DNA of 12,067 bases, taken from positions 1 through 12,067 of the forward strand of contig CALHZD010000008.1 in assembly GCA_938040985.1 (NCBI GenBank). Direction: 5' to 3'. Position 1 is the first letter of the stretch. Every line of letters begins with the position of its first letter. A program made the position numbers and the translations under genes. The notes beneath the pieces are model-generated. The model was not told the origin of the DNA and searched no databases. It was given only the letters and a program-made list of their open reading frames with translations. The DNA is from an uncultured Propionivibrio sp. Its GTDB lineage: Bacteria > Pseudomonadota > Gammaproteobacteria > Burkholderiales > Rhodocyclaceae. Below are positions 1 through 5,745 of this stretch, one piece after another.

Positions 1-55
1 CAATCGTCCCAACATTCACGTGCGGCTTCGTCCGCTCAAATTTCGCCTTTGCCAT
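1..55 (-). CDS. tuf: Elongation factor Tu, N-terminal fragment (runs off the window)
   Basis: The reverse complement from position 55 reads MAKAKFERTKPHVNVGTI, the highly conserved N-terminus of bacterial EF-Tu. EF-Tu is the GTPase that delivers aminoacyl-tRNA to the ribosome. Only 18 codons are inside the window, so the G-domain motifs are not visible. A GAGGT Shine-Dalgarno sequence sits 7 nt before the ATG. The gene follows tRNA-Thr on the same strand, a classic proteobacterial arrangement in which tRNA-Tyr, tRNA-Gly, tRNA-Thr and tuf are co-transcribed. The protein family is certain; whether this is the tufA or tufB copy cannot be decided here, although the tRNA context is the one usually called tufB in E. 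coli. Confidence 0.95.
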   Translation of the reverse strand, partial: MAKAKFERTKPHVNVGTI

Positions 56-99
56 AGCCGATACCTCACTAAAAATTAAGAAACCACAATGCAAAACCG

Positions 100-175
<76 letters not shown>

Positions 176-218
176 ACTAACGCCACCTAACCTATTGCCT
201 TCAACATCGTTGATCGCC

Positions 219-292
219 TGGAGCGGGTGAAGGGAATCGAACCCTCGTCTTAAGCTTGGAAGGCTTCGGCTCTACCATTGAGCTACACCCGC
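219..292 (-). tRNA. tRNA-Gly (TCC)
   Basis: The 74-nt reverse complement starts GCGGGTGTAGCTCAATGG and ends CACCCGCTCCA, giving a paired acceptor stem (GCGGGTG/CACCCGC), discriminator T and encoded CCA. The anticodon loop CTTCCAA carries TCC, and the T-loop is GTTCGATTC. It lies between tRNA-Tyr and tRNA-Thr, with spacers of 64 and 43 nt. Confidence 0.97.
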
Positions 293-356
293 AAAAACAA
301 AAAACCATCAACTCGCTAAAACCGTTGCCTTTACCGCTATGCTGAAACAGTATCTT

Positions 357-441
357 TGGTGGAGGGAGAAGGATTCGAACCTTCGAAGGCAGAGCCGACA
401 GATTTACAGTCTGTTCCCGTTGACCGCTTGGGTATCCCTCC
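357..441 (-). tRNA. tRNA-Tyr (GTA)
   Basis: The 85-nt reverse complement is a class II tRNA with a long variable arm, as expected for bacterial tRNA-Tyr. The acceptor stem is GGAGGGA/TCCCTCC with discriminator A and encoded CCA. The anticodon loop CTGTAAA carries GTA. It is the first gene of the tRNA-tuf transcript, about 9 nt downstream of the predicted transcription start. Confidence 0.97.
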
Positions 442-456
442 TATTTAGAATCGCTC

Positions 457-485
457 ATTCTCGTATAAGAGTCGGAATTTGTCAA
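457..485 (-). promoter_or_regulatory. Sigma70-type promoter of the tRNA-Tyr/Gly/Thr-tuf operon
   Basis: On the minus strand there is a perfect -35 box TTGACA (480-485), a 17-nt spacer, and the -10 box GAGAAT (457-462, 4 of 6 matches to TATAAT). The likely start is near 450, just before tRNA-Tyr at 441. The bases after the -10 box begin GAGCG, a fairly GC-rich discriminator as found in stringently controlled stable-RNA promoters. No second strong promoter is seen before tuf. Confidence 0.75.
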
Positions 486-622
486 ACACTTATGCTTACA
501 AGCACATTATGAATGATTGGTTTCGTATCAAAATATTTAACGCGTATCTTTTAGCCTCTGCCGAATAGCGCTTTTCCTGTATTCTGCAACCTGCCATACA
601 TTGACTCAATCAAGGAATTTCA

Positions 623-913
623 TTGACCGCGCACAAGTCGCCATTCCGTGACGAGAAGCCGCCGGAAACGACCGGCGCTAGCACTAACGTTTCTTTTTTA
701 TTCCGCCAACTGGCTCTACAGAGCGCAGCCATTATTGCCGTACTGTCTCTTGCATGGCCCTATTTTGGCCTGCGCAACGAGCCTCTCCCTTGGCCCGAAA
801 CTGCACTGGCCATCGGATTCATCGCTTTTCTCTTTGCACACATGAGCAGGCAAGGATTCATTTGGCAATTTCTTCATGCTGCATTCTTCCCTCTGCTCTG
901 GCTTATTTACTGA
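623..913 (+). CDS. Small membrane protein of unknown function
   Basis: This 96-residue protein is not assigned to a named family. A polar N-terminal stretch of about 22 residues is followed by three hydrophobic segments: about residues 28-50 (LFRQLALQSAAIIAVLSL region), 57-72 (ALAIGFIAFLFAH) and 79-96 (FIWQFLHAAFFPLLWLIY). It is therefore probably an inner-membrane protein. The start is a TTG, chosen because an AAGGA ribosome-binding site lies 6 nt upstream (612-616). It is divergent from the tRNA operon and overlaps nothing important. Its 3' end faces the thioredoxin-like gene, with 146 bp between them. Small proteins with two or three membrane segments of this style are common as uncharacterised betaproteobacterial genes. 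Confidence 0.65.
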   Translation: MTAHKSPFRDEKPPETTGASTNVSFLFRQLALQSAAIIAVLSLAWPYFGLRNEPLPWPETALAIGFIAFLFAHMSRQGFIWQFLHAAFFPLLWLIY

Positions 914-1059
914 AAGCCGCGAACAGATCCGCGCAAGCAGGCAGCCTGGATATCCGCATGGCGACGGTCGACAGCACGAACGAAACAACGGTAGCAACCC
1001 GTACAAGCGCCTGGTCCCATCCGGACGGCCATGCCCCCAATTTCATTCTCTGCGTGTAT

Positions 1060-1431
1060 TTAAATAACGCATAGTCGTTGTAAATCGGCGTCATTCTGCC
1101 AAGCGCGCGCGCTGGGGCTGAACAGCGCATATTCCTGACTATCCGCCAAGGATTGCCTGCCAAACACTTCCAGCAAATGCCGCAAATGACCGGGTTGCGG
1201 CAACATCGCCCCAAAGTACAACACCCAGTGTTTACGGGCGATCAACAGCGTCGGAAAATTTTCGACATCCAGATCGCCCACAGCGTCAGCCTCGTCTTCA
1301 ATATCCAGCCAACGGAAAGACATTTCCGGAAACGCTTTGCTCACCTCGGTAAACACCGGCCGATACTCGCGGCATGTGCCGCACCATTCAGCGCACAGAC
1401 AAATGACCCGGAACTCCGCATCCGCCGGCAC
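1060..1431 (-). CDS. Thioredoxin-fold protein (thioredoxin family)
   Basis: The protein has the thioredoxin active site WCGTC at about residues 16-20, preceded by a beta strand (FRVICLCAE). It also has the cis-proline segment ENFPTLLIA that packs against the active site in the fold. It is probably a cytoplasmic disulfide reductase or thiol-binding protein, as no signal peptide is present. The start is ambiguous. A GTG at 1431 has a GGAG Shine-Dalgarno 5 nt upstream and gives about 123 residues with the fold starting at once. A GTG at 1521 would add a 30-residue charged extension with only a weak AAAGAAAAG behind it. That extension lies partly inside the restored 3' end of the upstream adhesin-like gene (stop at 1494), so I prefer 1431. 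The CGTC dipeptide (GT) differs from the GP of classical thioredoxin, so it may not be a general thioredoxin. Confidence 0.8.
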   Translation of the reverse strand: MPADAEFRVICLCAEWCGTCREYRPVFTEVSKAFPEMSFRWLDIEDEADAVGDLDVENFPTLLIARKHWVLYFGAMLPQPGHLRHLLEVFGRQSLADSQEYALFSPSARAWQNDADLQRLCVI

Positions 1432-1493
1432 AGGCGCTCCGGACGCCGCAAGTCTATCCTCACGCGCCGCCTTGTCTTCGTCTGCATCTTTGT

Positions 1494-1948
1494 CTATTTG
1501 ATAGCGCAAGCGATTTCCCACAACTTTTCTTTCATCGACCCGTCAGACACTGGCGCCCAGCAGCATCTTCATCGGCTGTTACCCGGACGCCATCGCTCAT
1601 TACACCGGCGAAAAACCATGACGACAGGCATTTGAACCGCCTGCTGCGGCAATCGTATTGCGTCTGCACAAGCGTCGACAGATAAATAGGCAACACTGCC
1701 CCCTCCCAACTCCCCGCATCAGATATCTCATCGTTTTGCGGCGCATTCCGGCGCATCAGATGTCGCAAGATCGCCTTACTGCCATCACGCTGCACGGCCG
1801 CCGCATCATCGGCATAGACGCGCACGCCATCCTCAAAGCGTCCGATCTCCCGCCACGCCGCGTGTATTGGCGAGGCCGGCGCCGCAGCCAAAAAACCGCA
1901 CGGCGCCTGGCGGACCAAATAAGTAAAAATGGCGGACAATGGCTGCAT
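1494..1948 (-). pseudogene. Surface-adhesin-E-like exported protein, frameshifted near the 3' end
   Basis: The intact frame from ATG 1948 runs to TGA at 1532 (138 residues). It contains WREIGRFEDGVRVYADD and later TQYDCRSRRFKCLS, the pattern of the surface-adhesin protein E family: small exported proteins with a beta-rich domain and conserved cysteines. The frame then ends in RQCLTGR, which does not fit. Reading on after a missing base near 1560-1565 gives WAPVSDGSMKEKLWEIAC and a stop at 1494. This is the usual end of the family (W-x-P-V, G-S, L-W, final Cys). The gene therefore looks broken by a one-base deletion, or the base is a sequencing error. The N-terminus has only a weak signal-peptide-like stretch (CGFLAAAPASPIHA, cleavage after HA). 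The thioredoxin-fold gene lies directly downstream, which fits a role for the conserved cysteine pair but does not prove a link. Confidence 0.68.
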
Positions 1949-2004
1949 GCGCCCTATTTTAGCCGAAGGTTCAAGCCCGCTCCGGCAACCAGAACAGCGA
2001 ATGT

Positions 2005-2034
2005 TTGACCCAGCGAGCGCCGCCGGGAGATACT
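2005..2034 (+). promoter_or_regulatory. Possible promoter for the phosphofructokinase gene
   Basis: A -35 box TTGACC (2005-2010, 5 of 6) and a -10 box GATACT (2029-2034, 4 of 6) are separated by 18 nt. The predicted start is near 2041, about 76 nt before the ATG at 2117. It lies in the 168-bp divergent gap between the adhesin-like gene and the phosphofructokinase gene. The match is moderate and the spacer is very GC-rich. Confidence 0.35.
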
Positions 2035-2116
2035 AAGCGCCTTCATAACAGCCGCAGCGCCGGCTTTACCCATTTCTCCATTTTCCCCGCTTCGACAGCC
2101 CGAACCCGACCCGACA

Positions 2117-3388
2117 ATGAACGACATTCCCGTCCTCGGAACCGCCCGCTTTCCCTCACCGCTCACGTATTTCGTCAGCGATCAAGCGCGCGTGCTTTCC
2201 TCGCCCATCATCACGCCCGGCGCGCCGCCGAGCGAGGACATCCGCCTCGAAATCGCCGGCCCGCGCGAAAAACTGTTTTTCGATCCGCGAACCACGCGCG
2301 CCGCCATCGTCACCTGCGGCGGTCTTTGTCCGGGGTTGAATAATGTGATCCGCTCACTGGTTCGACAGCTGTACCACGGCTACGGCGTCCGCGAAATTCT
2401 TGGCTTTGTCGGCGGCTACCAGGGGCTCGACCCCTGGCGCAGCGCAGAACCCATTCCGCTCACGCCAGACTTTGTCGACGATATCCACAAGGACGGCGGT
2501 TCGGCGCTGAAAACCTCGCGCGGACCGGTCGATACCAGCATCGCCGTCGACAATCTGATCCGGCGCAAAATCAATATTCTCTTCGTCGTCGGCGGCGACG
2601 GCACACAGCGCGGCGGGCTGGCGCTGCTCAACGAAGCCCGCCAGCGCGGCTACGCGCTCTCCGTCGTCGGCGTGCCAAAAACCATCGACAACGACGTCCC
2701 CTTCGTCTCGCGCACCTTCGGCTACGTCACCGCCGTGCAGGAGGCCACGCAGGCGCTGATGGGCGCGCATACCGAGGCGCACAGCGTGCATAACGGCATC
2801 TCGCTGGTCAAAATCATGGGGCGCCACGCCGGATTCATCGCCGCCGGCGCCACCATCGCCAGCCAGGAAGTCAATTTCACGCTGGTGCCGGAAGTCCCCT
2901 TCGTTCTGGAGGGCGAAAACGGTTTTCTGGAAGCGCTTAAAAAGCGGGTTCTCAAGCGCGCGCATGCGGTCATCCTTGTTGCCGAGGGCGCCGGGCAGCA
3001 CCTGATCACCGGCGGCAAGGACGAATATGACGCCTCCGGCAACCTCAAATCCAAAGACATCGGCCTGTTCCTGCGCGAACGCATCGACGCCTATTTCAAA
3101 CAGGAATGCATCCCCTTCACCCTGCGCTATATCGACCCCAGCTACCTTATCCGCAGCGTCCCCGCCTGCCCGGAAGACGGCATCATCTGCGACTTCTTCG
3201 CGCGCAACGCCGTCCATGCCGCCATGGCGGGCAAAACCGGGCTGGTCATCGGCCATCAGCACGACGTATTCACACATGTACCCACCGAACTGCTGACCGG
3301 CCAGAAAAAGCAGATGGATCTCAACAGCCCGGAATGGCACGCCGTACTGGCGACGACGGGGCAAAACTTCGCCGTCTTCCCCGGCTGA
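2117..3388 (+). CDS. pfkA: 6-phosphofructokinase (group III, probably ATP-dependent)
   Basis: This 423-residue enzyme phosphorylates fructose 6-phosphate to fructose 1,6-bisphosphate in glycolysis. Family motifs are in order: GGLCPGLNNVI at residues 68-78 (nucleotide/phosphate binding), GGDGTQRGG from 159, PKTIDND at 187-193 (catalytic Asp191 region), MGRHAG at 234-239 (sugar phosphate binding), and DPSYLIRS near 340. The length is well above the ~320 residues of E. coli PfkA and fits the long type with an N-terminal extension. The phosphoryl donor is judged from two positions: Gly162 in GGDGT is the ATP-type residue, whereas Lys188 in PKTIDND is shared with PPi-dependent enzymes. This Gly+Lys pair is known from the plant and trypanosome ATP-dependent enzymes, so ATP is the better guess, but PPi use cannot be excluded. 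No good Shine-Dalgarno precedes the ATG. A weak hairpin (3423-3439) followed by GTGTTTT may terminate it. Confidence 0.93.
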   Translation: MNDIPVLGTARFPSPLTYFVSDQARVLSSPIITPGAPPSEDIRLEIAGPREKLFFDPRTTRAAIVTCGGLCPGLNNVIRSLVRQLYHGYGVREILGFVGGYQGLDPWRSAEPIPLTPDFVDDIHKDGGSALKTSRGPVDTSIAVDNLIRRKINILFVVGGDGTQRGGLALLNEARQRGYALSVVGVPKTIDNDVPFVSRTFGYVTAVQEATQALMGAHTEAHSVHNGISLVKIMGRHAGFIAAGATIASQEVNFTLVPEVPFVLEGENGFLEALKKRVLKRAHAVILVAEGAGQHLITGGKDEYDASGNLKSKDIGLFLRERIDAYFKQECIPFTLRYIDPSYLIRSVPACPEDGIICDFFARNAVHAAMAGKTGLVIGHQHDVFTHVPTELLTGQKKQMDLNSPEWHAVLATTGQNFAVFPG

Positions 3389-3458
3389 ACCATTCGCGTG
3401 AGCGCGTTGGTCAAACGGCGGATCAGCCGGCAGCGCTGAGTGTTTTCCTACAGCCCCT

Positions 3459-3720
3459 TCGGAGCCCGCGTAAACAGGGCATCTCCGGGCGAGCGCCCGG
3501 AAACCCGCGCGGATAAAGGGTTTCCAGGCATGCGCCTCTGAAACCCGTATCAATCAAGGGCCGGCGGTCACCCTGCCCGGAGACGCCCTGTTTATAAGGA
3601 CTTCAGAGCATCCCCGCTGAGATGCCCTATTTACGCGGGTTTCAGGGCAGTCCCTCGGAGACGCCCTATTTACGCGGGGTTCAGGCCCCCTCGGAGACGC
3701 CCTAAATACAAGGGCTTCAG
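3459..3720. repeat. Array of seven ~39-bp-spaced hairpin-forming repeat units
   Basis: Four direct units of exactly 29 nt lie at 3578-3606, 3617-3645, 3656-3684 and 3692-3720, with starts 39, 39 and 36 bp apart. Three units in the opposite orientation precede them at 3459-3487 (23 of 29 matches to the inverted consensus), about 3498-3527 and about 3538-3563 (both degenerate), keeping the same ~39-bp phase. A typical direct unit has left arm CGGAGA, a CG bulge, then CCC, an A/T-rich loop TATTTACGC, and right arm GGGTTTCAG, so each unit can form an imperfect hairpin. Spacers are only 7-10 nt, too short for a CRISPR array. More hairpins follow at 3743-3765 (CGCCTTTGTC/GACAAGGCG) and 3795-3818 (GGCTT/AAGCC). 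The array fills the gap between two converging genes. Possible roles are bidirectional termination or mRNA 3'-end protection, or it may be a REP-like element. No role is shown by the sequence. Confidence 0.85.
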
Positions 3721-3829
3721 GCCAGCTCTTTTTATGGCGGCTCGCCTTTGTCAACAGACAAGGCGGCGCGCCGCTCAGGACATCCGGTACGGCAGGCTTA
3801 TTTTTGTAAAAGGAAGCCGTTATTTCTCC

Positions 3830-3904
3830 GGTTTATATTTTTTGATGCCCTGAGCCCCTTGTATTTAAAGGGCTCCAGCGCATTTTATGTTTTCTGCCTT
3901 GTTT
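3830..3904. repeat. Intergenic repeat block, copy 1 (partner at 11757-11831)
   Basis: This ~74-bp block is closely similar to 11757-11831 in the same orientation. Both copies read TTTAT, A or G, then six T and GATGCCCTGA; then a hairpin unit with TATTTAAAGG in its loop and right arm; then TTTATGTTTTCTGCCTTG. In this copy the central 29-nt unit at 3850-3878 has perfect arms GAGCCC and GGGCTC around a T/A-rich loop. The block stands 21 bp beyond the stop of the LysE-type gene and continues the ~39-bp phase of the array to its left (3692 to 3850 is four steps of 39.5). Confidence 0.8.
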
Positions 3905-3924
3905 CCAGGCGTGCGGGCGTGCCG

Positions 3925-4563
3925 TCAAGGCAGCAATAACAAACGCAGTCCCAGGCCGAGGAAAATCACGCCCGAGACGCGGTGCAGCCAGACGCCGGCG
4001 CGCGCATGGCGGCCAAGCCACTGCCCAAATGCGCCGGAAAAATAGCCGAGCAGGCTAAAGATCACGCAAGCCTGCACGGTAAACAGCCCGCCCAGCACGG
4101 CCGTCTGGGCGGCAACCTGCCCGCGCCCGGCGTCGACAAACTGCGGCAGAAACGAAAGGAAAAAGATCACCACCTTCGGGTTGATCGCATTGACCAGCGC
4201 GCCTTTGGCAAAAAAGCGCGCGACGGAATCCGCCGCGCCCGATAGTGACCGGGTTTGCGCGGCATCCACGTTGCCGCGATGGCGCAACGCCTGAATGCCC
4301 AGCCAGACCAGATACCCGTCGCCGCACAGTTTCAATGCGCCAAAAGCGGCGGGGGACGCGGCGATCAGCGCGCTGACGCCGAGTGCCGCCAGCAGCGTAT
4401 GGCTCAGGCACCCGAGCGCGCAACCTATGCCGAAGGCCGTGCCCTGCGCCCGCCCGTGCGACATGCCCAGGCTGATGACCATCAGGTTATCCGGCTCGGG
4501 CGAAAGCGTAATCAACACCGCCGCCGCCAGAAACGCCATGCATTGATCCATGCTGACAGGCAT
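3925..4563 (-). CDS. LysE/RhtB-family amino-acid exporter
   Basis: This membrane protein of 212 residues fits the LysE/RhtB family, whose members export amino acids or related small molecules from the cytoplasm. Residues 8-30 form the first membrane segment, with SPEPDNLMVISLGMSHGRAQG corresponding to the family's N-terminal P-G-P-N region followed by a basic loop; here the usual glycine is replaced by glutamate (SPEPDN). About six hydrophobic segments follow. The motif INPKVVIFFLSFLPQFV near residues 125-142 is the conserved N-P-K segment. The start was set at ATG 4563 because AAGGAG lies 9 nt upstream and the family length fits; a TTG at 4590 would place the ribosome-binding site inside the gene. 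The substrate cannot be told. The gene is separated from the acetate transporter upstream by a terminator, so it probably has its own promoter, which I cannot identify. Confidence 0.88.
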   Translation of the reverse strand: MPVSMDQCMAFLAAAVLITLSPEPDNLMVISLGMSHGRAQGTAFGIGCALGCLSHTLLAALGVSALIAASPAAFGALKLCGDGYLVWLGIQALRHRGNVDAAQTRSLSGAADSVARFFAKGALVNAINPKVVIFFLSFLPQFVDAGRGQVAAQTAVLGGLFTVQACVIFSLLGYFSGAFGQWLGRHARAGVWLHRVSGVIFLGLGLRLLLLP

Positions 4564-4599
4564 CTCCCAACGCTCCTTTCCAAAAATCAAGGCCTAACA

Positions 4600-4633
4600 A
4601 CCAAAACAAACGGCGGACGCTTGCGCCCGCCGT
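4600..4633 (-). terminator. Rho-independent terminator of the acetate transporter gene
   Basis: Read on the minus strand, a stem ACGGCGG/CCGCCGT (4610-4633), continued past one mismatch by CGC/GCG around a 2-nt core, is followed at once by a T-rich run TTTGTTTTGG (4600-4609). It lies 88 bp past the stop of the transporter and 37 bp before the start of the exporter gene, so it separates the two transcription units. Confidence 0.7.
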
Positions 4634-4675
4634 CAAAAACCCGCTGCGCCGCATCAATTCACGGCGCGCTGTGGC

Positions 4676-4690
4676 CTTGCAGATTGCAAG
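4676..4690. other. Short perfect inverted repeat CTTGCA-GAT-TGCAAG
   Basis: Two 6-nt arms, CTTGCA and TGCAAG, flank GAT just past the 3' end of the acetate transporter gene. It could be a small operator or part of the 3' untranslated hairpin. No T-run follows on the minus strand, so it is not an intrinsic terminator by itself. Confidence 0.3.
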
Positions 4691-4720
4691 ATAGCCGTTC
4701 CGCCAAAAACCGATCGGCTG

Positions 4721-5344
4721 CTACTTGAAAATTCCGAAAGGTTTGCCGACAGGCAAAAACGGCCGGCCGAAGAAGGTATTGAGCACCACCGCCGAGGCGC
4801 CGTAGAACGAAAGCAGCGAGGTCGCCAGTTCCGCGTATGCGCCGATCACGTGGGTCGTATGCGGCGCCACGCCGAAGGCATTCAGCGCCAGCGCCGCCAG
4901 CAGAATGTCGATCATGACCATCGTAATGAAGATCAGCTTGCTGACCTCCATCGCGCCCAGTGTCATCATCACCGAGAAAATCAGGTAGCCGAGGAAGGCA
5001 AAGCCCAGCTGCTTGGTATCACAAGCCGCCGCCAGTTCCGGGCCGAACACGCCCATTTTCATCATCCAGGCCGTCGCTACGGCATACCAAAAGAAGGCAT
5101 ACGCGCCAAACACCGTGCCGCCCCAGATGTTCTCATGCAGAAAGTCGAGAATGCAGGCGATTAACTGCGCGGTCGCGCCGAGGAAAATGGCGTAGACGAT
5201 CACGAAAGACAAGCCGGTGGTAATTTCCAGCTTTTGCGACGCGGCGACGAATGTCACCATCGCCAGGCCGAACAGACCCAATGCCGTCGGATTGGCAACG
5301 GCGATTTTGACATGCTGTGTTTCTGCGGAACCTGCGGTACTCAT
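4721..5344 (-). CDS. satP: Acetate/succinate uptake transporter, SatP (YaaH) family
   Basis: This 207-residue inner-membrane protein belongs to the AceTr/GPR1-FUN34-YaaH family, which takes up acetate and sometimes succinate. The signature NPTALGLFGLAM begins at residue 18; the family motif is N-P-x-x-x-G-L. Six hydrophobic segments follow, matching the family's six helices and its usual length of about 190-210. The start is ATG 5344, with AGGAGA about 7 nt upstream; the longer frame to 5404 has no ribosome-binding site and lacks family support. It is transcribed away from uppP and shares a 401-bp intergenic region with it. A terminator follows 88 bp downstream. The family is sure; acetate as the main substrate is inferred from the family. 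Confidence 0.9.
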   Translation of the reverse strand: MSTAGSAETQHVKIAVANPTALGLFGLAMVTFVAASQKLEITTGLSFVIVYAIFLGATAQLIACILDFLHENIWGGTVFGAYAFFWYAVATAWMMKMGVFGPELAAACDTKQLGFAFLGYLIFSVMMTLGAMEVSKLIFITMVMIDILLAALALNAFGVAPHTTHVIGAYAELATSLLSFYGASAVVLNTFFGRPFLPVGKPFGIFK

Positions 5345-5496
5345 TGGCACTCTCCTGAATATAAGTGTCAAGCAACGTTGTCGAACCGCCCATGGGCGCT
5401 CCACTCACGATCATGCGCAGATATCAGGCACGACCGATTGCGGATTGACGGGCGGAGGGCATCTTTCCAAATTCCGTCGAGATAAAGAACGGCCGC

Positions 5497-5519
5497 GCAT
5501 TCTCACATAGTGAAAATGC
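5497..5519. promoter_or_regulatory. Near-perfect inverted repeat, candidate operator
   Basis: Arms GCATTCTCAC (5497-5506) and GTGAAAATGC (5510-5519) match in 9 of 10 positions around the 3-nt centre ATA. A 23-bp dyad of this size is typical of a binding site for a dimeric regulator. It overlaps the -10 box of a possible minus-strand promoter, so a repressor there could control the acetate transporter. The regulator is unknown. Confidence 0.5.
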
Positions 5520-5528
5520 CCGTTTCAA
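5499..5528 (-). promoter_or_regulatory. Possible promoter of the acetate transporter gene
   Basis: On the minus strand TTGAAA (5523-5528, 5 of 6) and GAGAAT (5499-5504, 4 of 6) are separated by 18 nt. The same GAGAAT -10 box is used by the tRNA-tuf promoter in this window. The leader to the ATG at 5344 would be about 148 nt. Confidence 0.35.
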
Positions 5529-5585
5529 TCTCGGTTTTCCGCAGTCAGAAACGGATGCGGAAAAGGCCACGGAAAAGCACCCGCC

Positions 5586-5594
5586 TGCTAGAAT
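5586..5594 (+). promoter_or_regulatory. Possible extended -10 promoter element for uppP and downstream genes
   Basis: TGCTAGAAT is an extended -10 element (TGn plus TAGAAT, 5 of 6). No good -35 box lies 17 nt upstream. The start would be near 5601, giving a leader of about 145 nt before the GTG at 5746. It is the best candidate seen before the six-gene operon. Confidence 0.3.
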
Positions 5595-5745
5595 TCTCAC
5601 CTTCCCGAATTCCCCGAAGCCTGCCGCCGGCGCTGCATATCACCTTGTGCCGGCAAGACAGCTAAAGCAATGGGGGAATTCTCTCCAGGCCCGCAGCCGT
5701 TTTCTCGGGCGCCGCCGGATTTTCCGGATCTTTCGTGGATTTTTT

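Larger units (their letters stand above)
5345..5745. other. 401-bp divergent intergenic region between satP-like gene and uppP
   Basis: No convincing gene is seen here; the open frame that runs into uppP from 5647 has no family-like residues before the GTG at 5746. The region holds an inverted repeat (5497-5519), a possible minus-strand promoter (5499-5528) and a possible plus-strand extended -10 element (5586-5594). The half-site ATTCTCAC of the inverted repeat recurs at 5593-5600. Both untranslated leaders would be about 145-150 nt, long enough for regulation at RNA level, but no known riboswitch pattern was recognised. Confidence 0.5.

Noticed and set aside
903..1046. A 47-residue minus-strand ORF (MKLGAW...) downstream of the thioredoxin-like gene
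   Set aside because: It has one hydrophobic stretch but only a weak ribosome-binding site, no recognisable family, and it overlaps the 3' end of the better supported small membrane protein gene.
1954..2116. Minus-strand ORF ending at 1954 in front of the adhesin-like gene
   Set aside because: It overlaps the start of the phosphofructokinase gene, is rich in Gly/Ser/Arg as expected from GC-rich shadow frames, and shows no domain.
2354..3553. A 399-residue minus-strand ORF opposite the phosphofructokinase gene
   Set aside because: It is a long antisense shadow caused by high third-position GC; the plus frame has all family motifs, and the minus product has none.
3578..3720. CRISPR array
   Set aside because: The repeats are 29 nt, but the spacers are only 7-10 nt and similar to each other, the repeats vary in sequence, some units are inverted, and no cas gene is nearby.
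5364..5385. TTGACA-like and TATATT boxes just upstream of the acetate transporter start
   Set aside because: The start of transcription would fall on or after the Shine-Dalgarno sequence, so they cannot serve the gene normally.
5647..5745. N-terminal extension of UppP from 5647
   Set aside because: The 33 extra residues are basic and unlike the family; starting at GTG 5746 gives the standard N-terminus and length.
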